From contig NADL03000005.1 in assembly GCA_002205965.3 (NCBI GenBank), forward strand, positions 496,001-560,000: 64,000 nucleotides of DNA, given 5' to 3'. The notes beneath the pieces are model-generated. The model saw nothing but the letters and a program-made list of their open reading frames with translations. It searched no databases and was not told the origin of the DNA. Both the position numbers and the translations under genes were made by a program. Positions 55,950-64,000 of the stretch are shown in pieces (the stretch's first letter is position 1; the number at the start of each line of letters is the position of its first letter). This DNA is from Kappaphycus alvarezii (lineage: Eukaryota > Rhodophyta > Florideophyceae > Gigartinales > Solieriaceae).

Positions 55950-56610
55950 ACTGCTCATGTGTCGGATGGCTAACACAATTGGATGTGATACGTCGGATGT
56001 GTAACACAATGGCAAGAGTCGTGTAGGCTAGCTAGCACATGTGGGTGTTGTATTGGGAATTCAACTAATGGCAGGAGTAGTTTTCGGCTGGTTAACACAA
56101 TGGGAAGAGGTGTGTTGGGAGGCCAATGCAAAGACCGAGGATTGTCGGCTGGCTGACACAATGGGAGGAGGTGTGTTGGGAGGCCAAAAAAATGGTAGGC
56201 ATTGTGCTGACTGGCTAACACAATTGTACGTGTTGTGTGCACTGTAAGACAGAATGGTACATGGTGTGTCGAGTGGCTAACACAATGGCAGAAGTTGTGT
56301 CGGCTGGCTAACAAAATGGTAGCAAGTGTTGCGAATTGCTAACACAACCGTACGTAATGTGTCTTCTGCCTAACACAATGGGAGGAGGAGTCGAATGGCT
56401 AACAGAAGGTGAACGTAATGTGTCGGCTGCCTAACACAATAGGACGAGGTGTGTTGCGAGGGCGACACAATGACAGAAGTTGTGTTGACTGGCTAACACA
56501 ATGGCACGTGGTGTGTTGGGAGGGCAGCGCAGTGACAGAAGTTGTGTTGGACGGCAACGCAATGGCAGAAGTTGTGTGGAATGGCCTACAAAACAATAAG
56601 ATTTGTGTCG
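55950..56610. repeat. Imperfect minisatellite, unit about 31-38 bp
   Basis: Repeated words TGTGTCGGCTGGCTAACACAATGG and AGAAGTTGTGTxGGxxGGC. The core GGCTAACACAATGG (variants: GGCTAACAxAATGG) recurs more than ten times, in one direction, with variable spacers. A few further units occur near 56890-56945. Both strands give long meaningless ORFs here. Confidence 0.8.
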
Positions 56611-57067
56611 CAGTGGTAAGAGACAAGAAAAGGGTACATTGGGTGCGATGCAGGATGGAGGTTGTTTTTTGGGGTCTGTTTCGTAACATAACAGCCTCTG
56701 TTGTGCCATGAGGACAAGTCATCTGACCTGCACTAGTCCCCACGGCTAAGTTTCAACGGGTATACTTCGTATGTGTCGGTACGGGGACTCTCGCTTCTCC
56801 AGGCACATTCCACTGAAGAACTCGCAGGTTGGACTACTAAGAACATGTGAGTGCTGTCATAGGTGTAGCTCGAGGATTGAGCACCGCTGTTAGTTGTGTC
56901 GCTTTGGTAACACACTGCTGAAAGTTGTGTTAGAGGGACGACACATTCCTTTCCAGTTGGATACAGAGGCAAAACTCATGCAGACGCAAAGGGAGATCTC
57001 ATTTCATCCTACTTTATCGTGCGTGATTCAACAACGTATGCTTGTTCCTACTTGGCTATTTCCACTA
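56611..57067. other. Edge of the minisatellite, no gene
   Basis: Contains scattered GTTGTGT and ACAC words (56890-56945) of the same repeat family. No convincing coding sequence. Confidence 0.4.
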
Positions 57068-59469
57068 CTACTTCTCCTTGTCCAAGAGTACCACGCGAAA
57101 ACTGTTCTCTGCTTCATCTTCCTCAGTTTCCATGTCGTCGTCCTCTTCGTCAATACTATCCCCAAACGCAGCCTCACCTTCGTCACCGTTTCCCTCCCCC
57201 ACATCATCACCATCCCCAACCGCAGCCTCACCTTCGTCACCGTCTCCCTCTTCCACAGCCTCTCCATCGCTGTTCTCGTCATTTTGCCCGAAAGACTCAT
57301 TAACATCATCCGCAGCATCGTTTCGTCGTACTCGTCACTGCTTCTTTCCTCAGCATTATTGGTTTCTCGAAGAACACGGCTTGATAGATTCCTTCTCGGT
57401 TCCCCCTTCCCCCCCTCGGGAGCATCCTGCTGCCTCTTTCTCGACCTCTCCGTGTACGCGGAGTAGACGAAGCGAGCGGCGGCAAACATTGCACTGGGGA
57501 AAAGACATGACCTCATCCCTTTTGTCAGGATGGATCATGTCGTACAGGGGATATAACGTGATGTGCGCGAAAAGGTCCTCAACAAATCTCTGACAGAAAA
57601 ACTTCACACCCCGAAGGACTGGAGCTACCTTGTCGGAAGCCTCAATCATTTACATCAGAGCAGTTTCGCTCGGCCCTTCTCCATCAATTTTTTCCACGGG
57701 GGGAGATCGTCAAAGTCCTGGTCATAAACAGCACGCAAGTAATCGGCGAGTACGCCCATATCTTGCCACAGCTTTCGAGCATATCCATGCCCTTGCAATA
57801 TGCAATAGACGGTTCCGTTATCTGTGTATGCCGCGTACGTATTGTTTCAGAACAATGTCTTGTTGTTTTTACCTCGCAATTTGGAATGAAGTTTTGCTAT
57901 GTCCTCCCCTCCTGCTGTTGGGACATCATCTCTCTGTGAAATTATGCTGCAACCTCGTCATTTCCGAGTCCAAGCTGAAGAAGGGTAGCACACGCTGCAA
58001 CACATACATTAACGAAGATGGAAAGCCTGTGGTTCCGGATATATCAACAAACTCAGCATTTTCCCTGAATTCCTTCCATCGTTTGCTCCCCTAAATAAGA
58101 CAGTTCTCTCCGAACACCTCAGTGCTGAGCTCTGTGAGAGTGTTAGTAGATTCTAGGACCTGCAATGGTAACAACAGCTCACATACGGCCGTGACAAACG
58201 CCACAACCTCATTCAAATGGTTCTGTCTCTGTCCAGTGACATGCCGAACCTCGGTGTCACGATGGAATACGATACACATTCTGAAGCAAGAATATGGGCT
58301 CGCTCCTGACAAGGTCTTGGCTATTTTCGAACACATTCTTGTAAAAGCTGCCCACTGAATCTTCCCGAGAAATCAATTCTCACAGACTCTGCACATGCAG
58401 CTATATGTGCGGAGAGCACGAAGTAACTCAATGTCGTTACAACGTGAAGTATCGGTAAATCGAAGGCCGACGAGACACTCCCAATGGAAAGAAAAGGACG
58501 GGCAACACTCTCAAGTCGACCGAAAACTTTGCTCGGTGGGCCACCATCGAACTACCGATCTTCGTTTGCTTCGCTCGCGTGGGGACACATCGCTTCTGAC
58601 TCTTCCTGAAATCTTTCCGAAGCTGGTCCAAATCAGCATGCACGTCGCTTAATAGACTGCTCAACATGGCTCCCTTCACCCCAAGCTTCAACAGCGAAGA
58701 TAAAATGACGTGTTACTCAAAAATCGCATGTCGTGATAGTTAAAACGAGTGTACGCCTTGATCTTCCTCACTCGTTCTTTCTCCATAGGCCCCACCATAT
58801 CTGTAAACCTTCCTATCAATTCCTTCTCGCAATAATTCTTTCACTGTACCTGATAACCGCGACCCATGCGCGATTAGAATTCTCAAAAGGACTTGCGACA
58901 ATGGCAGTATGGATAACCAAAACAATCTTTCATCATCAAGGGTGGGCTAGAATCTTGGGATCTGCGAAACTCCAAGAAGATTGATGCTTCCTCATCGATT
59001 TCCGTTGGACCAGAACTCTCAGTCTCAGCAGCAGCATTGCTTGTTTGGCTGATTTGGGCCACTTGCTCTTAAAGTTTCCATATAAGGGATTTCTGATTGA
59101 CACGCGAGCTGTGTCGCACGGCGACCACCGAGTGGTCGTGCGACTTTAGAAGGTGGGAGGTTGTGTGCGAACGTTTGGCTCGTAGTAGGGGAAACGGTGA
59201 TTAAGAAGTGCAGCAGTGCTGCTTGGGCCAACGTTGCCAGATGTCGTTCCAGACACACTTGATGTCTGTACGCCCCTCACAAAAAAACCAGGGTACAAAC
59301 CCGGCGAGATGTGATGTGTTAACCGTGGCGACACAGATCCATTAACTGTGTCGGGGACAGTACCGTTTCCGCGCAAATGGGCGTGAATCTTGCTGGCCCC
59401 CGCCTCCGGCAAAACATTGTACGCGGTTTGAAAATATTTGGGGGTTTGAGATATTTTGAAATAATTCAA
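57068..59469 (-). pseudogene. Large broken minus-strand gene with acidic repeated C-terminus
   Basis: Read from ATG 59469 down, pieces in several frames give a protein of perhaps 700 residues. The N-terminal Pro/Ser/Thr-rich part (59146-59469) is followed by a CFGYPYCHCRKSF Cys-rich block (about 58890). A central region has AYTDNGTVYCILQGHGYARKLW and YDQDFDDLPPWKK (57690-57850). Then MIEASDKVAPVLRGVKFFC (57590-57649) and PQCNVCRRSL lead into an acidic end, whose EGDGDEGEAAVGDGDD and EGNGDEGEAAFGD blocks (57140-57256) repeat an 18-residue unit. A TATA-like region lies near 59550. No family recognised. Several frameshifts. It could be a host gene or a large transposon gene. Confidence 0.35.
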
Positions 59470-59590
59470 ATCGTAACGCTAGAATGCCGCCCAAAAAACC
59501 GCTCTGGGGGCTGTCACGGTCGTTAAGGGCGCGAAAATGGTACATGAATATATTATACACAAGGGCTCGCTATAGTCCCAGCGCAGCATT

Positions 59591-60020
59591 TGTGACTGCT
59601 AAGCAGGAATTCTTTGATATTTTACGACATTAATCTATTACAAAATGCTACTGTAGCCACTAGATGTAATTTGTATGGTGAACTAGTTCTACACTGCACT
59701 GTACTGTATTTTCAAATACAGTGCAGACGGCTACAAAAAAGTCTATATAAGGGCTTGCGTACCGAGTAGCGGGGCAAGTCCAAGATAAGAATCATCAGCC
59801 ATCAGACAGAAGAAGTAAACGCTTGTTCTCTGCAGCAATAAGGGGAAGCCAACCGTCGGGCACAACGGTCAGTAGTTGTGTCAGACATTGTAAGCCCGGC
59901 TTTTAATATTGCAGTAGACTTCCACCAGCAACCTTGCTGCGTGCTACACGTGTCATACCTTTTGGGCTGTGATACTACATTCGCGAGTTATCCTCACAGT
60001 GTCCTCAGTTTCATTTATTC
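59591..60020 (+). repeat. Element D 5' LTR
   Basis: Starts near TGTGACTGC and contains ACAAAATGCTACTGTAGCCAC. The promoter TATATAA is at 59744-59750, with CTTGCGTACCGAGTAGC downstream, and the region shared with two other LTR copies runs to about 60010. The 3' edge is uncertain because no primer-binding match is obvious. Confidence 0.65.
59744..59750 (+). promoter_or_regulatory. TATA box of element D LTR
   Basis: TATATAA in GTCTATATAAGGGCTTGCG. In the copy at 5.92 kb the box reads TATATGA, which should weaken it. Confidence 0.55.
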
Positions 60021-60177
60021 CACACTTTGCACTTACAATTACATACTAATCCACTGAACAAAAGCCTAAACATCCTTCCGTCAACCTTGGACAGAGCATT
60101 GTTACTACATATCAACCTTCTGTTGAAAACAAGTCAAAACCAATTTCCAATCCTTATTTCTAGGTCAGTGATCAACA

Positions 60178-61510
60178 TGGATCAAGGAAGCACTGCAATA
60201 CATCGGACCTGTTTCTGTCTGACATAGCACTTGAATATGTCTCTCAAGCGGTTCAGGATTCATCAACTCAATTCGAATACTCGGGAATCGTGTCTCTGCT
60301 TCGTCTATGACTGGACCTCAAGTAGTCGATGAGGTTGTCGAAATTTTTACACCGGCTTTATTGTTCTCTCCTGCTATACAATCTCTGCCTATTGCGTATA
60401 AAGCACTTCGTGACTGGTTGAATGCCCTCGAGCAAGTATGACGCCGCATAGTTCCCGTCGTGTAATCCACCAGCTAGCTGCTGATCTCTATACCGAAGAC
60501 GAGGACAAGTTAGCTGCAGAAGATATAACAAAGGACATACTGAAATCAGCTCTTCGTACAACCCGAAGAGGCCAGGAAAAATTAGCTCCCAAAGATGAAG
60601 AATCTCGTGCTAGATCCGTCCCTACGCATCAGGACAAGTTGGCGTATATATCGGCTCTAGATTCCGTGACATGGACCAAAAGTTCTCGGAGACCTTGGTG
60701 AATCATAGATGGAATATGTTGCCGAGTACCAACAAGTTGCTCGTGACTATGGTCTCAGCGCTGCGCAGAAGAAAAAATACCTCCATAAACTTCTACGTGG
60801 TGATGCTAAGAGATTTTACCTGGATCGGATCAATAACGAAGTTAATTCGTTTACGGAGGCGGTAAACCTCATTGGTAATGAACACAACTCCATGGTTCGT
60901 CAAAATCGAGTGAAGAACTATCTCAGTGGACTTAGTTATCTAAGTATACTTCTGAAGGTCTTAATGAGCTTGTAGCACTTGAAAAACTGTACAAGCTGAT
61001 AACAAAGCTTTCACTGCATGTGCCTGTGTTTGCACAGGAGTGAGGCACACAAGATTGAATTTCTTCGTAATGCTACCGTCAGTTATGCATGGGCGACGGA
61101 GCCTTTAAGTCGCGTGCTACCCATGGTCTCTCATTTCAGCAACTCTATGGAAAACTTGAAGCAGCTTTGCATCTCTCGAGGGAAGCCAAATCGGCAAAAA
61201 TGAGAGATAAAGTTGCAATTAGGTCACGTACACTTCAGATGAGGACGAAAAGGTCCCTAGTATTACTCTATCAAGGACATGCTCGCTACGCAAACCGACA
61301 TCTTGGTGTCGGTGATACACGTAGTTACGGCCAAAGGAAGGATCCCCCTGGACCACTTTCTGTCATGGAGTGCTTCAATCGTGATTCCCGTGATCATATG
61401 CTAAGTTCATGTCCGCATAATATTGACCTTGCTAAGCCGCCCTTCGAAAAATGGAGTACATATCGAAGAAAATGGAAACATCCGAAATGCTCAGGTTGTA
61501 TTACTTGAAT
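60178..61510 (+). pseudogene. Element D gag
   Basis: ATG at 60178 begins MDQGSTAIHRTC. Gag helices in shifting frames: LAADLYTEDEDKLAAEDITK (60477-60536), RPW/EYVAEYQQVARDYGL and LRGDAKRFYLDRINNEVNSF (60796-60855), VNLIGNEHNSMVRQNRVKNYL, QLYGKLEAALHLSREAKSA (61142-61198). A zinc-knuckle-like ECFNRDSRDHMLSSC is at 61371-61415. It would build the particle. Confidence 0.65.
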
Positions 61511-61749
61511 AATGTCAACAGCTCGACTCCGTAAATGAAGCAAAGAGGAAATGAGTCAAGAAGTACCGATGAAACAACGTGAATGTTAACGATGAAGTTG
61601 AAGAAGAAAAAACAGACTTTGATCTCTTCGATGCATTTGTTAATTATGTCGGAGACAAGAATGATGAGAAAACCTGTAGCTGAAGCTACAATCAACCTCA
61701 CTTCTCCCTTGCCTCAAAAAGAATTGAAAAGTTCAATGGAGAATGTCTG

Positions 61750-63080
61750 GATACTGAACTCAGAGGTCTGTAGTAGGGAAGAGTCAAGCTGAGGCATACT
61801 ACCGCCTCATGGGAATCCCTCTAGCTTTCATTCCGTTAACAGCAATGGTCCACAAATTTGGAGCAAATAGAAGGAAAGCATTGGAAAAGCAAAGTTTCGA
61901 ATCCCATATGGCGACAACCGTCACATGAAGATCGTTCTGGATGTTGTAGATATTGTAATACTGCTTCTTTTAGGACTCGACGTACTTGGTAAGTACAAGC
62001 TTCTAGCAGACACCGTGGACAATCGTATCCGATGCAAAGATCCTGTCTGGAGCGCATCTCTCACTCGAAAGCTAGGCCATGCCTACTATGAATGGAACTA
62101 CGAAGTTATCTATACAGAGCCAGAATTGAAAAGGATTCACTGACACTTTTATCACCTGCATCCGCTAAGAATATACAAAATGATGAAGCAGGCCAAGGAT
62201 TCTCAAGCGAAACCAAAGAAACTCAAGGCACTCGAAAAGTTACTGAATCTTGTGAGGTTTGCCAAAGAATTTCGAACCAAAATGGTCGTTTACCCGTCGC
62301 ACTGCCAAGCGAAGACGTGTTCTTTAACCGAACTGTGCTTATGGATTCTTATGTACTTGGAAAGAATGCCCATGCTACACATGGATTGCAAGGATATGTT
62401 GTTCAGTGCTGCAGTATTCCTCGACGGAGAGTCGGAAAACCACGTATGGACAGCTTACATCCGTCAATGGGTTACAAAGTACGTTGGTTACTCGAAAAGG
62501 AATTCACATTGATCGTGGACCGCAATTCGATAGTGACCGTGGCGTCACTTGCTACAAGCGAGTGGGAAAAAAACGCTTGGACTCAGGTATCGAAAGCCAT
62601 AATGCTATTGGCGTCGGTGAAAAGTATCATGACTTCCTCCGACGAATTTATCGTAAAGTCACGAATGGAGCACCAAAAAGATTTCGAAATATGACTGTCT
62701 TTCTCTTTCTGTTCATGCCATGAACAACACTGTCGGACCAGATGGGTCGTCTCCCACTCTTCTCGTGTTTAGAATCGTTCTACAATTCCGCTGGGGCCCT
62801 CAGATCTTCCGGAGCAGCACGAGCGAATGAAAGCATACGAAATGCTCGCTATGAGATGTCTAAGGTTTTTGCTTCTGCCCGCATCCGCACTGCTCTTAAT
62901 CGTAACGTCCCGATTGCATCAGACCCGCGAATTAGGATTGGATCTCAAGTACTCTTCTATCGCGAAAAGGTGAAAGCATGGGAAGGCCCATACAAGGTTG
63001 TTGCAAGAGATGAAAAAAACCTTTGGATCAGTATCAATAACGAACTTAAAAGGGTTTCGATTGACAAAGTCCCGTGAATA
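61750..63080 (+). pseudogene. Element D protease and integrase
   Basis: Protease: KIVLDVVDIVILLLLGLDVLGKYKLL (61928-62005), where the Asp-Val-Leu-type block near LLGLD is typical of this lineage. RKLGHAYYEWNY, then ELKRIHxHFYHL precede the integrase. Integrase: GPQFDSDRGV (62530-62560, catalytic Asp region), RLDSGIESHNAIGVGEKYHD (62572-62631) and LRRIYRKV, a strong match to GalEa/PyRE-type integrase. The C-terminal end is RIGSQVLFYREKVKAWEGPYKVV (62934-63002). Frames change near 62100, 62180, 62410 and 62720. Confidence 0.7.
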
Positions 63081-63289
63081 TATAACGGATCCGGATCACA
63101 GGAAGGACAGGAAAAATTGTCTGATAGTGAGCGTGACGAACAGATACAGTCATTGACAGAATTTTCTCGGCTAAACATTTTTGGCAACAGTTCAAGAAAG
63201 AATGGCTGAAGTTCGGGTCAAAACGAGGGAACAACTAATGTCTTAGAGACACCAAGCATAGCGTATATCATGGAGAAAGTTCCTGCTGC

Positions 63290-64000
63290 TGACAAAGGAT
63301 ACAACTCGAAGCATTTGAAATAGCCAAACGCAACGAGATTCAGGGTCTATCTGATCGAAAGGTCTGGGAAGTCGTCAATATTTCGACTCTTCCCCGAAGG
63401 CAAACATTATCGGTGGAAGATTTGAACTTACGCTAAAGAACCCAGGTACGATAGTCAGAAGTCCAAAGCACGTTTCGTTGGACAAGGCTACAAAGACGAC
63501 ATGAAAGAGTTATGCATAGCTGCCCAACGCTACGCCAAAGCTCTACCAAATAATCCTTTCAGTATCTACTATTCTTAATTACCGCCTTCGCAATGATTTA
63601 TTACTTTCAAGCTTACCTCCAAGCGAAAGAAAAGCTGAGTCGTGAATATATCTTAAGATCCATGTGGCCGATCGAAAGTTTTCAACATCGGGGGAGATCA
63701 AGTACTGAAGCTAAAAAAGACTCTTTATGGTATCTGTGATTCTGGTGACTACTGGGGCGCTACTTTCGAAATCTTTATCAAGAATGAACTAGGAATGCTA
63801 CCACTCGACGGAGATCCTCTTCTACATGAAACAAGGTACAAAGGGTACCGATGGACTTCCTGGAGCCTATGTCGATGATAATTTGTTCCTGGAAATTTAA
63901 ATTTTGATAAGCTCGCTGAACTCACAGCTCGTTCGTCTGAGTCAAAACCGGTCGAGTATGGCAATCCTTAGTTCGTTGGCATCATATTGAAACTGAAAAA
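63290..64000 (+). pseudogene. Element D reverse transcriptase, partial
   Basis: RT blocks in order: EIAKRNEIQGLSDRKVWEVV (63318-63377), SKARFVGQGYKDDMKELC (about 63463-63520), KLKKTLYGICDSGDYWG (63709-63760), ELGMLPLDGDPLLHETR (about 63788-63838) and the catalytic box AYVDDNLF (about 63868-63890). Several frameshifts and stops. Continues past the window. Confidence 0.75.

Larger units (their letters stand above)
59591..64000 (+). mobile_element. Copia element D, 5' LTR to RT, truncated by window end
   Basis: A plus-strand element with a 5' LTR from 59591 (TGTGACTGC) to about 60020, gag, protease, integrase and RT blocks. Related LTR fragments occur at 5.7-6.0/9.95-10.1 kb and 30.0-30.4 kb. 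The pol style (protease GLDVL block, integrase IESHNAIGVGEKYH, RT CDSGDYWG and YVDD) resembles the GalEa/PyRE/CoDi lineages of copia from algae and marine animals. Coding regions are broken by stops and frameshifts, so this copy is dead. The 3' LTR lies beyond the window. Confidence 0.75.

Noticed and set aside
55950-56610. CRISPR-like regularly spaced repeats
   Set aside because: Unit and spacer lengths vary, spacers resemble one another, and the context is eukaryotic; it is a minisatellite.
55970-56743. Minus- and plus-strand ORFs of about 100-114 codons in the minisatellite
   Set aside because: They translate the tandem repeat in all frames and vanish with the repeat; not genes.
57028-57516. 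Minus ORF of 162 codons rich in Arg
   Set aside because: It is an out-of-frame reading of the acidic repeat region; the acidic frame is the more protein-like.

Overview
The window is eukaryotic nuclear DNA made mostly of decayed transposable elements, with only a few host genes between them. A GT-AG intron with a CTAAC branch-site-like motif in an enolase gene, an enolase N-terminal extension resembling a red-algal transit peptide, copia retroelements of the GalEa/PyRE/CoDi style, and DIRS-like, Crypton-like, hAT, PiggyBac-like, Tc1 and non-LTR elements together suggest a florideophyte red alga (something like Chondrus crispus). The organism is an inference. No tRNA, rRNA, CRISPR array or bacterial-style operon was seen.

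Layout. 0-3.8 kb: a decayed unrecognised reading frame, then non-coding sequence and a hairpin. 3.8-5.4 kb: a broken Tc1-like transposon with long inverted repeats. 5.7-10.1 kb: one LTR split by a degenerate hAT element. 10.1-12.5 kb: no recognised gene, several TACTG pentanucleotide tracts. 12.5-14.8 kb: a host island with a hypothetical minus-strand protein and a fucosyltransferase-like type II membrane protein carrying one frameshift. 15.8-30.0 kb: nested retroelements. Copia element A has 88-bp LTRs. Its integrase is interrupted by copia B (minus strand) and copia C (plus strand), and its pol is interrupted again by a PiggyBac-like element flanked by CTAG duplications. 30-36.5 kb: an LTR fragment, a second decayed Tc1-like element, a broken Myb/trihelix-like coding region, and unrecognised sequence.

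36.5-41.6 kb: enolase (two frameshifts, one intron) between two copies of a non-LTR retrotransposon C-terminal domain. 41.8-47.0 kb: a DIRS-like tyrosine-recombinase retrotransposon with terminal and split direct repeats. 47.0-51.1 kb: the longest non-LTR copy (RT plus endonuclease-like C-terminus), interrupted by a segment with an acidic ORF. 51.5-51.9 kb: a fold-back MITE. 52.9-59.5 kb: a Crypton-like tyrosine recombinase, minisatellites sharing GTGTCG/ACACAATG words, and a large broken minus-strand gene not recognised here. 59.6-64.0 kb: the 5' LTR, gag, protease, integrase and part of the RT of copia element D, which runs off the window. Solo or fragmentary relatives of its LTR lie at 5.7-6.0/9.95-10.1 kb and 30.0-30.4 kb.

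Almost every mobile ORF is broken by stops or indels, so the window records successive invasion and decay. The elements inserted into one another allow a relative order: hAT is younger than the LTR it splits; B, C and the PiggyBac-like element are younger than A.
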